This document shows, piece after piece, positions 1-12,303 of a stretch of 64,000 nucleotides of DNA; the first letter of the stretch is position 1, and the number at the start of each line of letters is the position of its first letter. Both the position numbers and the translations under genes were made by a program. Origin of the DNA: Amia ocellicauda (taxonomy: Eukaryota; Chordata; Actinopteri; Amiiformes; Amiidae). The stretch spans positions 434,001-498,000 of the forward strand of contig NW_027102660.1 of the NCBI RefSeq assembly GCF_036373705.1. Direction: 5' to 3'. Under the pieces are notes generated by a model. That model worked only from the letters and a program-made list of their open reading frames with translations. It was not told the origin of the DNA and ran no database searches.

Positions 1-1
1 A

Positions 2-418
2 AGTAATTCTTTTCAGGTCTATACAAAATTATATGGACCATTTATTAAGAAGGGAAAAACTACTTATAAGTTCAACATCGGTGATGTGGTTCGCGTTTCA
101 AAGCTAAGGAGTACTTTTGCCAAAGGTTATGAACAAACATTTTCTGACGAATATTTTACAGTTACCGAACAGTTGGCTAGAGCCCCCCCCGTGTACCGGT
201 TAAAAGACTATGACGGGGAGGATATAGAAGGAACGTTTTACGAAGCCGAGTTACAAAAAATTATTGTGGGTAAAGACAGTGTATACAGAGTTGAAAAGAT
301 ATTAGCTGAAAAAACCCAGAACCGGAAAAAATATGTGTTGGTGAAATGGCTTGGATGGCCTGAAAAGTTCAATAGTTGGGTCCCGGAACAACAGGTTTGC
401 GATATTCAATCCTTATAA
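2..418 (+). pseudogene. Polinton integrase C-terminus with chromodomain (copy 1)
   Basis: This is the last part of the integrase; the catalytic core lies before the window. The visible portion holds a basic linker and then a chromodomain with the Y-x-V-E-K-I-L start, the KWLGW core and the SWVPE end. Chromodomains of this kind bind methylated histone tails and are known at the C-terminus of Polinton integrases and chromoviral integrases. The frame is open from the first base of the window. Confidence 0.85.
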
Positions 419-422
419 CAAC

Positions 423-1199
423 ATGCCCGCGGGTGTGTTGGGGGCATTACTCTCGATACTCAAGATGGAATCAGGAGGCTTCTACGTGACTCTACCCAGT
501 AACGCCTCTCTCGATATATACCCTAAAAATGAAATATCCAGTTACACGGTACAATTTGGAAAATCTTTAGATCTAAGAGGGTCGTGGGAAGTGGGGTTGG
601 CGGAAATACAGTATCCTTACACTTGGGCTGTTTTACAAGATAAGGATGCCACCTTCGCCATTTTTGATGATGTTAAAAAGAGTCAATGGACATTCACGAT
701 ACAAGGAGGTTATTATGACAATGTGGATAAAATATTAGATGAGATGCATAAACAGTTCTCAGAAGGCACCCCCAACATCAAGCTATATTACAACCCTATT
801 AAAAACAGAGTGTACAAGGTGTCAAAACCAGGTATTAGCATTCAAACCAGCGGCCAACTGGGGCGTATATTAGGGTTCTATTCTGACACAGAGAGCAGGT
901 TCTCAGAAGTGGTGGGGCGGCTTTTACACTCTTTATGTGTATACGGATATCATAACCCACCAGAGGGTCGGGGATAGTTATGTCCCCCTTTTGAGAAATG
1001 TACTTATTAAAGGTAAAAGCAATGACATGGTCACAATTACTTATGACAAGCCACACTACGTACCAGTCTCAAAGACCCACTTTGACAACATCACGATCGA
1101 AGTCAAATCGGATCAGAATATCAACGTACCCTTCCGCTTCGGTAAAGTTAAGTTGTCAAACTACATTTTCGACCCCTGAAACAGTGTGTACATTATTAA
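423..1199 (+). pseudogene. Polinton penton (minor capsid protein), copy 1
   Basis: This is the single jelly-roll minor capsid protein that forms the vertices of Polinton/adintovirus virions. It is recognised by the family-typical N-terminal stretch GGFYVTLPSNASLDIYPKN, followed by the SYTVQFGKSLDLRGSWEVGL and QYPYTW motifs. It starts five bases after the integrase stop and ends just before the pX-like gene. The region is broken in this copy. Confidence 0.85.
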
Positions 1200-1200
1200 A

Positions 1201-1688
1201 ATGGCTACCTCGAGGGGTTATGTAGATCCTAGCGCCAATGTGGATTATTACAAGATGCAAGATGGAACGGCTTGCCCGGTTTTGTAGGAGCCCCCACAAT
1301 GTATGGCGCCGGTCTAGGAGGACTCTTTCGTGGTCTCTTTAGAATGGCCGTACCCCTGCTTAAGAGAGGCTTTGCTATAGCCAGACCCCACTTGAAATCA
1401 GCGGCTAAAAATATTGTTAGTGACGTGTTCACCAATGTTATGAACCGGGCAGCTAGCCATGAGCATCAGGAGGGTTCGGGTCTCATGGTAATGGCGAGGA
1501 GGGGGGGTAAAAGAAGAAACAGCATGTGTCCACCAGGGCGACGATGATCCGTGGCTAACAGAAAACGAAGAATCTCTCATTCTCCAACATATCGTGGAAA
1601 CACTCGGAGAAGGAAGCAGCACAAGAAAAAACCTGCAAAAAGAAAGTCTCAAAGAAAGAAAAATAGAGCCTCAGGATATATCTTTTAA
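1201..1688 (+). pseudogene. Polinton pX/pVI-like core or membrane-active protein, copy 1
   Basis: This small virion protein lies between penton and MCP, the usual place of the adenovirus pX/pVI-like gene in adintoviruses. The N-terminal half carries a Gly-rich GLGGLFRGLFRM amphipathic segment followed by a Lys/Arg-rich helix, as in membrane-active or DNA-condensing minor core proteins. The 3' part is very rich in Lys/Arg codons. The assignment rests on composition and gene order. The region is broken in this copy. Confidence 0.65.
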
Positions 1689-1690
1689 AC

Positions 1691-2982
1691 ATGTCTTTTG
1701 TCCACAGTCTATTGGAAGAATGCGTCAAATCAGAACTGGATCTGTTTACAGTTCCATACACTCAAACGAGTATAGATAAGAGCATATATGTAGAGATTCC
1801 CCCTCTTTCTGCAATTTCAGACATGGCCCCTCTGGAGTTTTTTATAGCTGGCAATGGCGAGGATTATAATGATTTGAATAACACATTTATTTTAATGAAC
1901 TGTAAAGTGACTAATGAGGATGGCGATGCAATCGAGAAGACGGCCAACGCTGGGGTCATCAATTACCCGGTGGCCACCATGTTTTCACAGGTGGATGTGA
2001 CCCTGGGAGATCGGCTCATTAGTCAAAGCAGCAATACTTACCCCTATAGAGCCATGATGGAGTGTATCCTTAATTATAGTGAGGAGACCCTAAGCAAACA
2101 GTTCAGCCCCGGCCTTTTCTTCAAAGACAACCCGGAAGCTATGGACGACAAGGATCCAGAGGGACTCAATAAGGGTTTGCAAAAAAGAACGGCCTCTTCA
2201 ACAGAAGGGAGGACCTTTGAGCTAATGGGGCATATCAATGCAGACATATTTTTCCAAGAAAAACTCATGCTCAACGGGGTAGACATTAAAATTAAAATGA
2301 TCCGTAGTAAAAGTGCTTTTTATCTGATGACCCCTGATACTGAAAAATATAAACTGACCATATTATCGGCCTCGCTGTTTGTGAAAAAAGTGTCCGTCTC
2401 CCCGGCGGTTAAACTAGGACACGCGCAGGCGTTAAGTACCCGATCGAAAGAGTCTATATGAAAGTCCACAGTATCCCTGCAGGGACACGGGTGATGAACC
2501 AGGAAAATCTGTTTCTAGGACAGCTCCCAAAACAGGTTATTATTGGTCTCGTGGATAATGATGCATTTACCGGGGTTTACAACAAGAACCTTTTTAACTT
2601 TAAACATTATAACGCGGAATTTATAGCGTTGTACGTCGATGGTGTGCAGGTTCCATCCAGACCTTTTCAACCTGACTTTGAAAACGGCAATGCGGTTCGT
2701 GAATATTACAGTGTAGTACTGGCTACGGGTCGCCATCTCAAGGATCAAACTCTGCTGATCGATCGCCGGGAATACTGCAGCGGTTACACCCTGTACGGTT
2801 TCAACCTGACCCCTGACGAAGAGTGTGGACAACATTTTTCACTGATGAAGACGGGCAATATGCGTTTGGAGATGCGTTTCAAGCAGCCTCTACCACGCAC
2901 TGTAAATATGGTCGTGTATGCTGTGTTTGACAACATTATTGAGGTGAATCGGAGGAGAAACGTTCGGTATGATTATTATTAA
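1691..2982 (+). pseudogene. Polinton major capsid protein (double jelly-roll), copy 1
   Basis: This is the hexon-like double jelly-roll major capsid protein. It starts with MSFVHS and the family stretch ELDLFTVPYTQTSID, followed by NTYPYRAMME and a C-terminal half with FVDGVQVPSRPFQPDFE-like wording. Database entries for this family are often named after the worm protein F54H12.2. It lies directly after the pX-like gene and one base before the protease start. The region is broken in this copy. Confidence 0.9.
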
Positions 2983-2983
2983 A

Positions 2984-3540
2984 ATGAACACCAGAGAGCT
3001 CAACCACATCATGAATGCCCTGGCCGGCTCACGGAAACTGTTTCAAGGAGTCTACGCCTGCGATCAGCTACCTAAATTTAAGATCAAGAATTTACCTGCA
3101 ATGTACATAATCAACACACACCCTAAAAATATGCCCGGAGAACATTGGCTGGCTATTTATCTAAGGGAGGACCACCGTGGTGAATTTTTTGATTCCTATG
3201 GAAACCCCCCGGATTTCAGACCTTTCCCTCGGAAGATCAATAACTTTCTGCTCAACAACTGTCAAGAAACCATTTACAGCGGTCGTCAAGTACAAAGTCT
3301 TCAGACCTTCACTTGTGGTCAGCACTGTGTGTTTTTCTTATATCATAGATCTAAAGGAAGGTCATACCCCGATATTATGGCCTTGTACAGTGAGGATTTA
3401 GGCCAAAATGATAAAAAAGTGGCAGAGTTTGTCAGTACACTGTGGACCCCCCTTATAACACAATGACTTACGACCCTAGCCAGTCATGTATACAGATGGG
3501 GTGTTCTTGTGAGGATTTTAAAAGATGTCATGCGTGTTAA
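2984..3540 (+). pseudogene. Adenain-like cysteine protease, copy 1
   Basis: This is the capsid maturation protease of the adenovirus adenain type. His lies in GEHWLAIY and the catalytic Cys in TFTCGQHCVFF. It is the last gene of the rightward late block, with its start one base after the MCP stop. This copy is broken; copies 2-4 look whole. Confidence 0.85.
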
Positions 3541-3719
3541 GGTGAAAAAATAAAGAAAACAGCCTTTGAATCATTAGTTTTGTTTTTATTCAAAACAATT
3601 CTTATACAAAGCAGGGGTTATGTTATAAATAAATGTACAACATTTGAAAATAAAAAAAAATAAATAAAAAATTGTTTGTCGGGTCATTATTTACAGGGGA
3701 GACAAATAAAAACATGAGA
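3541..3719. terminator. Convergent 3' ends of late + block and - block, copy 1
   Basis: This AT-rich strip separates the converging transcription units. It holds AATAAA-type signals on + and TTTATT (AATAAA on -), so the two sets of transcripts probably overlap at their ends. No gene is seen in it. Confidence 0.55.
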
Positions 3720-4463
3720 TTAATAAGCTTCCCAACGATGGATAGATCCTGAGGATGGTCGCTAAGCACGGTCAGAGTAATGAGATATCGGAGTCAGATC
3801 AGGCTACACCTCTTTACACAGATGGATTTTTTGTCGCGTTTCCTGGTTAGGAACTGTGGATTGGGGCATGTTCAGACAGGCCATCGCCTGTAGGAAAGCA
3901 TTCCAGCCTACAGGTCGGCGACTCTCGGGTACCTTATTAGTGCTATTGACACTCTTCAACAAATCAAACATGTGTGAACCTTTGATCAGTTGTCCTTTAA
4001 AAACAAATTCACCCTGTTCATTCCAAGCCGTTACCCGCGGTTTCTGAACCATTTTGCGCAGGATATATTCTGCATGTCTCCTGCTTCTGGCCGGCATGTT
4101 TCTCAAAACATCCGTTACAACATCTCCCTCTGAACTCTCAACAGGTTCGGTCACCGCAACATCTTTATCAACCGTACCCCCCGCATCAGCCCCAGAACCA
4201 TTTTCTTGAGAGGCCATGGTTAAAGTTAAAATGTTTTGATCTTTTTCACCCTGTCTAACCAGACGGAGGTAACGCTGTAACGTGTTGGTATACAACTGGG
4301 CTTTGGAATACTGATTTAAATCGGCCCTGGCCTGTATAGCTTTCATTTCAGAGTCCAGGTTGTTTTCGGCCGTTTGTCTAATGGGCTCTTGCCCGACAAC
4401 ATTTTTTCTCAGTTTCTCAAGCTGCTCCTGAGGGATCAAAAACATTTTCTGAGCATATTCCAT
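3720..4463 (-). pseudogene. Coiled-coil Polinton virion-type protein, copy 1
   Basis: This is the counterpart of the 247-aa protein of copies 2 and 3 (see 19601-20344). The N-terminal heptad-like region (QEQLEKLRKN) and a Q/R-rich second helix are clear. It is the most distal gene of the leftward block and reads towards the protease. This copy looks broken near its 3' end. Confidence 0.7.
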
Positions 4464-4465
4464 TA

Positions 4466-4801
4466 TTAACCCACTCTGGAAGCTAGAAGACTGGTTAGGA
4501 AAGGCACGGCTATGCTCAACAGCGGTCCTATAAAACCCCTGGTTTGATTAATCTTCTTTCTTTTTCTTTTAATAGAATACTTCTTATTAGCGATGATCTT
4601 GATAACCGCTTTTTGTTTTTTGAGTTTAGAATGTTAAGAAGGGGTTAGGGGTATATTACCGTGTAAGATGTTAAAAGCTATTTCACACATGGTCTCGATC
4701 AAATCCGAGGGGGCCCCTGCCAGCACAGCTTTCCTATGGCGCAGGCTCCCCTCAAATAACATTTGCAAAAGTGGCAGATTTCTTTTAATCCGAACAGACA
4801 T
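4466..4801 (-). pseudogene. Small basic protein, copy 1
   Basis: This is the counterpart of the 111-aa basic protein described at 20347-20682. It carries the same KRKRKK block and a Gly-rich hydrophobic tail, and lies between the coiled-coil protein and the ATPase. This copy looks broken. Confidence 0.65.
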
Positions 4802-4807
4802 TCTTAT

Positions 4808-5479
4808 TTATTTCCTTTTCTTTAGCACATACACTGCCGGCCAATCGGGCGGGCACAAACCTGTTCTGAGGCGAAAGTCTTCTGGGGTTTGTGCTTTTAA
4901 GTCCGCAATCAAGTACCCGTAGGGTTTTTTGGTGGCATCCTCAAATGCCTCCAAAAAGAACTTGGTCTGGTTAGGGTACATTTGACGAGCCAAGACGGTG
5001 ACCTGTAGTTTATCTCTGGGGTTTTTAAAAAGAATTATATAATTGGCATTTAAATTAATAGTGCGGCTTTTTTTACCTTGAAAAAATAGATTTTGAACTA
5101 AATAAAGAATACTTAAATTCCTATGATGAGTGTACTTTGTGAAAGCTTTTTCCACTTCACTGTTGTCACCGGCCTGCTCCATCAGGTCATCAAGGATCAC
5201 TAGGTTAGTTTGACCGGGCGGGAACAAGTCATCGTCTTACAACGAGGCGGGGAGACCTTGCACAAATTTCAGATTATTTTTTTTCGAAGCCAAATCATCG
5301 TAGAGAGGTTGCCAGCAAGAGTAACACCACACTATGTTGTCAAGAGCTTGGGACACGGTTGCGTCCACATCTTCTATGATGTTCCTTATAAGATAGCTCT
5401 TCCCCGAATTGGAGGGACCGGCTATAATACAGGAGAAAGGGTGTTGAAGTCTGTTATCAAAACCACCGCTAATATCCAT
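4808..5479 (-). pseudogene. A32-like packaging ATPase, copy 1
   Basis: This is a genome-packaging ATPase of the FtsK/HerA superfamily (poxvirus A32-like). Walker A is GPSNSGKS near the N-terminus, and Walker B is the hydrophobic run VILDDLM in the middle. Its start overlaps the end of the polymerase gene by 11 bases, as in every copy. This copy is broken. Confidence 0.85.
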
Positions 5480-6530
5480 AAGGCAGAGTGGTATAATCAG
5501 TCTTCAACACTCCTTTATTGTACACCACCCTGAACCGTTTGTTTAGTGATCTATTTTCCAACGTGTACTCCTTTTTATTGCGATAGATCTGATTTCCGGC
5601 TGTAATAATCTCACGAGGAGGCGCGTCTTTCTCGGTTACAAAACTTTCTACCAGGGTCGTCAGAGACTTGATGTTAATGAGCTTGTTGTTACAATGGTTC
5701 AGAGTGAAACCCTTAACTTTCATACAGGTCTTACCCGCAGCCGTTCTGTATGCGTCTTAGGACCCCCTGAAACAAACTCCACTATGTGGTCCTGAGGATC
5801 TAGTTCGCTCGTTAACTCCCCAAGGTAGTCCCCGAGGGGAGGGACCCAATCCCCTGGCCTGGTGACAAAGATTACAGAGTCAGAATCATGATAGAGTGTG
5901 CGTTCCTGCAACTGATCCATTAAGTTGTACAGTTCAAGCCGGGCGTAAGCCGTGGTAAGAACCGCTATGAAAACATTAACGTTCCCCTGTTTGGTGGGGA
6001 AATCTTTAGGGGCCCTCCACTGGACCTGTGCCACGTGGTCATTTAAGAATTGAAGGTGTGATACTGCATGTTGTTTGGAAAACATAAATTCTATAAACTG
6101 TTCAGGGGTTTTAATCAAGGTTGTGTTTAGACGGTAATTTCTTTCCCCAAACTTACCCCACAGACTGTTTAAAATCAGTTTGGACATTTGTCTCTTGGCG
6201 GGGTTTACAGTTATGTTCCTGCAACTTGGTGATGTCTGAAAAGGCAACCCTCTGTTGAGAGTTTAAGCCAGCCCTCTGATGAAGCGTTAAAGCCTCTTGC
6301 AGAGCTTGGGGTTCAGGCATGTCGGGGGTGAGTAGTTTTATTAAACTGTAAGCAAAACAGAGCTTATTGTCCCCACTGGAACTCACCACTAATTGCCTGA
6401 GCTTGGTCCTAATTATGTCGTTCTTCAAGCATTTCGACAGTCTTCTAAGCGCCCCACCCTCAGGGTTACGAACCACATTCATTACCAGAGACAGACTTTC
6501 ATCAGCTAAGATGGCTGCGTTACTTTGCAA
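5469..6530 (-). pseudogene. Protein-primed DNA polymerase B remnant, copy 1
   Basis: This is a strongly reduced remnant of the family B polymerase. The motif B stretch KLILNSLWGKFGER and the motif C region are still readable, with the conserved C-terminal domain after them. At about 1.1 kb it is a third of the length in copies 2-4, and it is clearly non-functional. Confidence 0.85.
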
Positions 6531-7324
6531 TAACGCTTCGATTTTAGCCAGACATCTAAATTATCTCCACTCAGCATTACAGATAGGTTGCTAAACAAAT
6601 CATCCCCTCTGAGTTCTAACTGTACAACATCTCGAGGTCTGACCCTTTCAGCAACCTGTTCAAGCATTTTCTGCAAGGCCTCGTGTATGTTGACAAATAT
6701 TTCTGCATAATTGTCACAATTTAAAAGTTCTGCAAAATTAAAACACTGAATCATTTCAAAATTGTTATAGGCCGGTCTATCTATAATCACGGGATCACTG
6801 GTACTCTTGGACACATCATCATTTTGAACAAAGCCTTCACCCCCTACATTCTCACAGAGCATGTCCTCCACAGCCTTATCAGTCTCAGAACCCTCCACAT
6901 TCCGAACACCCCCACTGCTGACATCTACAAAACCCCCTTTTTGAGGAGGCTCATTTAAAGCCTGTAAAAGTCCTTCAAAGATATCCAACCGGTTAATGTC
7001 AAGACCCTCCTCTATAGTGATGGCTGCTTCTGCCGCCATCCTGTGTTCTAATTGTTTCAAATCATTTATAATAGGGGCAGAATTTGGTCGGGGTAGCTCC
7101 TCCAAAGACTCCACCATTTCAAACAAATCGGGGTGAACTAGGGGGTGAACCTCTATAAGCGCTACCGGTGGGAGGTGGTTATTTAGATCATTGACCATCT
7201 GTAACAGGTCGGGGTTCACAGGTAAGTCTGTTAATTCACATTCTATCGGTGGTAATTGGGGGTTATTTAAATAATTTATCATTTGTAATAGTTCCAGGTT
7301 CATTGGGACATCAGAGGAGTTCAC
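6506..7324 (-). CDS. Acidic repeat protein upstream of polymerase, copy 1
   Basis: This 272-aa open frame has the same layout as at 24656-25474, where the repeats are described. It overlaps the polymerase frame by about 25 bases. I do not recognise a function. Confidence 0.55.
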   Translation of the reverse strand: MNSSDVPMNLELLQMINYLNNPQLPPIECELTDLPVNPDLLQMVNDLNNHLPPVALIEVHPLVHPDLFEMVESLEELPRPNSAPIINDLKQLEHRMAAEAAITIEEGLDINRLDIFEGLLQALNEPPQKGGFVDVSSGGVRNVEGSETDKAVEDMLCENVGGEGFVQNDDVSKSTSDPVIIDRPAYNNFEMIQCFNFAELLNCDNYAEIFVNIHEALQKMLEQVAERVRPRDVVQLELRGDDLFSNLSVMLSGDNLDVWLKSKRYCKVTQPS

Positions 7325-7486
7325 AACAGGGCCGGGGATGTTCTCTCGGGAAGGTCTTTTTGGGGCCCTAGCTTGTTCATAATCCTTTAGTTTGTGAGTT
7401 CTTTTACCAAGTCAGGACATTTTTTAATTTATTTTTTATTTTTCCAACAACCCACAATAGTAAGGCGTTTTGTGTCTATTTAAACA

Positions 7487-8069
7487 TTAAATACGGTACA
7501 ATTCGTTAGTAAGGGTATTAATAAGGGTGTTTTGGCTCTCTATCACCAGGTTTTGCCCCACTAACACAAGTCTTTGATTTTGTAACAAAGTATGTAGCAA
7601 CTCATGCCGACCTTCAGGAAGTAGCTCCGGGGGCTGGTGGCCTGGCTCAGCTTCAAAGGATGGTCTCTCCGGTAAATCTCGGTCGAAGGAGGCAGGGAGC
7701 GAGTGTATACTCATGGACGGAGACCAAGAAGGCCTTTGCGGTGACACCCTGGCCAAGCGCGGGGTTACTGTTTCGCGTTTCGGTAGCCAAGAAACGGGTC
7801 TGGGGGGACGATGTTGAAACTAGGCCGTCGTTGGGTGGTGTGTCAGACCTGACTGACGGCGACCCCTGAGGTTGTTGGATGCCTGTATTTGTTCCGCCCG
7901 ACAATGCGGCGGGCTGAATCTGGGGTGTTGAATTACCCCCAGAAGGCTGTGGCCTGAGTAGATGTTGGGGGGTCTCCAAGACCATCGTGGGGGATCCTCT
8001 CGGTGATCTCACCGGGAAAGATGTTTGATCCCACTTAGACGGGGTAATTGTCCTCAATAGCTCATTCAC
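7487..8069 (-). pseudogene. Pro/Ser-rich protein, copy 1
   Basis: This is the counterpart of the 193-aa Pro/Ser/Gln-rich frame at 25637-26218. It is recognisable along its whole length, including the conserved C-terminal segment QNQRLVLVGQNLVIESQN. The function is unknown. This copy looks broken. Confidence 0.55.
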
Positions 8070-8234
8070 AGAATGACTATCCCAAGAGTCTTGGGAAGAA
8101 TAAAAATATACATTACATTTACATCTTTAAACGGCGACAGAAATCAAACTTAAAACAACATGTCCAGGACATTCAAAACCTTTAGCTTTTTTAGACCTTT
8201 GAAAATAGCCTTAGACATTCACTACAACGCCTTA

Positions 8235-9380
8235 TTATTTACAGACAATATATTTATTAGGACTTGATAATAAATTTAAAACAGAGAAGCCGCTGTAAAT
8301 AAACTGTTTCTTAAATGTTTCTTTAAAAACTGTAATATTGTTAATAAAACACACACACACACAACAACATTTCATTTTTAAACGAACCTTCCAAGTGTAA
8401 ACGCTTCCTGATCCCGGGACTTCCTGTTTCACAAACGTTTTCACGATCTGTTTAAATATTAAATACAATGAACACCTTCAAGCCTTTTCCTACAACCACT
8501 TTAAAACAGAAGTATAATAGCGGGAGATAAGCCAAACAACTTACTAAACCCTTTCGGACGGCTTTACTTCCTAACCAGACGGTACGGCAATCGGTCATTT
8601 CTAAACACGTTCCCCAGAAACAAGCCTAGACCTGTCCGGACTTCTAAAGATCTTTCCCAGAACCCCCCGCCCTACAGGAAACGGTCACCCATCGCTTAAA
8701 TATTAGCCCTCAACGGGCAAACAAAGCCCTTTTAAAAACATTAAAGTTTGAAAGATCTTACTTACCTCCACAGAATAATCGTTTCTTATGTTTTTCGGCT
8801 GGTTTAGCTTTTTGCACCGCTGTGAAGGTAAGAGACATGTTTAACCTTTAACCACACCGCTTTATAAAAAGCTTTAACCTCTTACAGGCTGCAGATATAT
8901 ACTCACAGCTATCAGATACCGGGGCTGACGGCCTTTCAGATTCTTGAAAGGTTACGGTTCTCGAAGGTAAAACGAAACAAGCCCTCGATGTGGAAGGCCT
9001 TTCGTTGTCTCAAACCACGTTTCTTAATACTGTTAGACAGGATAATTTTTTAAAATTAACAAAACTGGACTCAAACATCTTACAGAAACGTTATACAAAC
9101 AAACAGGGGTTTAGTTCTTACCCGGTCGGCAGACAGCCTGTCTAGGGACAACCACTTCTCTTGGTCGATCCTTGGAGACATTAATCACAGGCCTTTCGAT
9201 AGTTTCTGTGTAATTAAAGAGACCGGCATTAATATATATTAAAACGTTTTCATAACTCTAATGAGCCGCTTCAAACCACACACACCCATGCATAAGAACC
9301 CATGAGCGCAAACACAAAAATCTTACCGTCGTTGTTCCAGATGATCTCCTCAGCGTTGGGAATTAACTCCTGTTGACTGG
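8235..9380 (-). other. Multi-exon gene of unknown function, copy 1
   Basis: The same chain of consensus splice sites is found as in copy 2 (26384-27475): donors GTAAGA, GTAAGA, GTGAGT, GTAAGT and GTTCGT, each facing a matching AG acceptor. The last exon ends at 8235 next to an AATAAA signal on the minus strand. The chain is highly conserved between copies. No recognised domain is seen. Confidence 0.55.
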
Positions 9381-10094
9381 CTGAAAAATTATTTTACAGA
9401 ACTTAAAACAGATGTTATAGCCTTATTTACAATACATGCACACAACACGCTCTGAGTCAATGAAAAGAATCTGAAGACTTGCCTAAAAACTCGTTTAAAT
9501 CGAATCGCTGATGTTGTTTCCGGACATTGTTGATCTTTAGTCTTAAATCGAAAGGTCAGTATGAGTCTGTCGAGCTGAAGACCAGACCTTCATACTTATA
9601 CTGATGGCCACATGCCGGATCTGCTTGTAAGGCATTGTTCTGGTCTGGCCTTTGTGCCGCCCTGTTACCAATTAACATATCAAAACCAACCAATAAAATG
9701 ACACTGCATCAAATTTCAAATAGAAACCAAGATGGAGACGATCTCTCTCCTCTCTACTCTAAACTTTTATTAGAACCTTTTGGTCTCTCAAAAAAACATT
9801 TTTAAACATCAAGACCTATAGTCAACAACCACTAAGAATATTTCAGGCCTTTATAAGCACTAAAAAACAACCTGAGCCTAGAAAATAACTATAAAGATCA
9901 AAAATAACTAGCGCTTTTACAGTGATTTTTTTTTTTTTTTATAGCGATGCTATGTTTGGTATTAAACAAGTCACAAACTACTCAGAACAGCGTTTATCCC
10001 CGCAAAAGATATATTTGGGTTTATTTTACAAAGCTTATAAATTATATAGGTTAAAAGTATTCTGAATGTTTTGATATCACACGCCATACCAACT
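9381..10094. other. Right-end non-coding segment, copy 1
   Basis: This is AT-rich sequence with no convincing gene. It holds a TATA-like CTTATA (TATAAG on -) near 9597 that could serve the leftward multi-exon gene, a poly(T) run near 9930, and the element's right boundary. The boundary reads CCAACT here and CCTACT in copies 2 and 3. Confidence 0.5.
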
Positions 10095-10397
10095 GTTGTC
10101 TTCTACACCTTACGGTAGCAACAAATCTAACTACTGCTTTACTTTAACAATAATAATGACGGCGACCACGATGACAACAAGAACAACAACAACAAGAACA
10201 ACAACAACAACATCATCATCATCATCATCATCAGATTTTAATTAAAAGTGGCTACACCAGCGTTTACAATTTCAACCTGTCGACGGACGGACGCTCTGAG
10301 TGCATCGATTGCGGGCACTCCAATGAAGAAAAGACACTCACCGCCTCCGGGGAACCACGAGGGCAAGAATGACGAAAAGGGCCAGCCCACAGTAGGC

Positions 10398-10470
10398 TGT
10401 TTCCGCCCGGTTTCGAACCGGGGACCTTTCGCGCGTTAGGCGAACGTGATAACCGCTACACTACGGAAAC
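10398..10470 (-). tRNA. tRNA-Val (anticodon AAC)
   Basis: This is a 73-nt gene with a complete cloverleaf: acceptor stem GTTTCCG/CGGAAAC, anticodon stem TTCGC/GCGAA with loop CTAACGC, and T arm CCCGG-TTCGAAA-CCGGG (B box intact). It matches the vertebrate tRNA-Val consensus closely. A T4 Pol III terminator (AAAA on +) lies at 10375-10378, about 20 nt past the 3' end. There is no intron. It looks functional. Confidence 0.9.
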
Positions 10471-11341
10471 TGACACCGCTGCCTCTTGCTTCAAATGGTT
10501 ACCGTTAAAGCCTGCTGGTAAAACGGGCTCAGGTGTTTCAGGTCGGCTAGGCTGTGAGATGGCGTCTGAAGTGCGGCGAAAGGATGCCATTTTCACTGAC
10601 CTGTTTGGCATTGCTAAAGGGCACATCAGGACACTTCGGAAACTCTTTTAAAGGCAGGACGCCCTGCGCTCTGACAGTGCCTGCACTTAACCCAACAAGG
10701 TGATGCTGAATGGCTTGTTCAAACATCTGGTGGTCTTCCTTCACCACCAGACTATCAGAGCTATTGTGCCTTCTACACCTTACGGTAGCAACAAATCTAA
10801 CTACTGCTTTACTTTAACATTAATAATGACGGCGACTACGACGACAACAAGAATAACAACAACAACATCATCATCATCAGATTTTAATTAAAAGTGGCTA
10901 CACCAGCGTTTACAATTTCAACCTGTCGATGGACGAACGCTCTGAGTGCACCGATTTCGGGACACTTCGGAAACTCTTTCAAAGGCAGGACGACCTGCGC
11001 TCTGACAGTGCCTGCGTTTAGCCCTACAAGGTGATGCTGAATGGCTTGTTCAAACGGCTGGTGGTCTTCCGTCACCACCAGACTATCAGAGCTATACTGC
11101 GCCTTCAACTACATAAGAGTAACAGCAATGTCGCCGATCCTGCTACGGTCGTATTGTAACGCAACAACATGTATCGATTTTAAAAGTGTCAGTTCCAGTG
11201 CCTCGCAAAGCTACCCTTCTGCGATCGTTTGTTCTCAAGGTCAGGATTTCTTGCCACTCCGAGGAAGAGAAAACGACGGCCGGCCTTGGGGCAGAGAGAT
11301 GGCGACGGGTAACACGGCACTGGCACGCATGCACCGCGGGT

Positions 11342-11414
11342 TGTTTCCGCCCGGTTTCGAACCAGGGACCTTTCGCGTGTGAGGCGAACGTGATAGCCAC
11401 TACACTACGGAAAC
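11342..11414 (-). tRNA. tRNA-Val (anticodon CAC)
   Basis: This 73-nt cloverleaf has loop CTCACAC, giving anticodon CAC. The acceptor stem GTTTCCG/CGGAAAC is intact and the T stem has one G-U pair. It belongs to the long spacer monomer. The nearest T4 run on the minus strand is about 70 nt downstream (AAAA within GAGAAAACG), so termination is less clear than in the AAC genes. Confidence 0.85.
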
Positions 11415-12303
11415 CGACCCGTCCTGGTGTTTCAAATGGCTCCCATCGAAGCCGGCTGGTAAAACGCGCACAGGGGTTTCCCGTGGGCCAGCCTGTGAGA
11501 TAAAGGTTTCTATTTTCACTGACCTATTTTGCATTGCTCAAGGGCACATCAGGACACTTTGGAAACTCTTTCAAAGGAAGAACGCCCTGAGCTATGACAA
11601 GACTTACACTTACCCCAACAAGGTGATGTTCAATGGCTTGTTCAAACAGCTGCTGCTCGTCTTGTGCCACCATCAGACAATCACAAAGCTATTGTGCCTT
11701 CTACACCTTACGGTAGCAACAAATCTAACTACTGCTTTACTTTAACAATAATAATGACGGCGACCACGACGACAACAAGAAAAACAAGAACAACAACAAC
11801 AACAAGAACAAGAACAACAACATCATCATCATCATCATCATATTTCAATTAAAAGTGGCTACACCAGCGTTTACAATTTCAACCTGTCGACGGACGGACG
11901 CTCTGAGTGCACCGATTTCGGGACACTTAGGAAACTCTATCAAAGGCAGGTCGCCCTGCGCTCTGACAGTGCCTGCACTTAGCCCAACAAGGTGATGCTG
12001 AATGGCTTGTTCAAACGGCTGGAGGTCCTCCGTCACCACCAGACTATCAGAGCTATACTGCGCCTTCGACTACATAAGAGTAACAGCAATGTCGCTGATC
12101 CTGCTACGGTCGTATTGTAACAGCTACAACATGTATAGATTTTAAAAGTGTGAGTTCCAGCGCCTCGCAAAGCTACCCTTCTGCGATCGTTTGTTCTCAA
12201 GGTCAGGATTTCTTGCCACTCCGAGGAAGAGAAAACGACGGCCGGCCTTGGGGCAGAGAGATGGCGACGGGTAACATGGCACTGGCTCGCGTGCACCGCG
12301 GGT

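Larger units (their letters stand above)
1..10094 (+). mobile_element. Polinton copy 1 (partial, left part outside window)
   Basis: This is the right two thirds of a Polinton, from the end of integrase to the right boundary, where the sequence passes into the tRNA-Val spacer repeat. The parts in order are chromodomain, penton, pX-like, MCP and protease on +, then coiled-coil protein, basic protein, ATPase, polymerase, acidic protein, Pro-rich protein and the multi-exon gene on -. It is broken, with roughly ten breaks, and its polymerase region is about 1.1 kb against 3.3 kb in the other copies. The right end is placed by comparison with copies 2-4 and by the start of the spacer. Confidence 0.9.

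Noticed and set aside
10140-10240. CRISPR-like regular repeats
   Set aside because: These are simple CAA/CAT microsatellites without spacers, in animal DNA.
10547-10747. 60-110 aa open frames on both strands of the spacers
   Set aside because: They run across tRNA genes and microsatellites, change ends between monomers and have no family resemblance.
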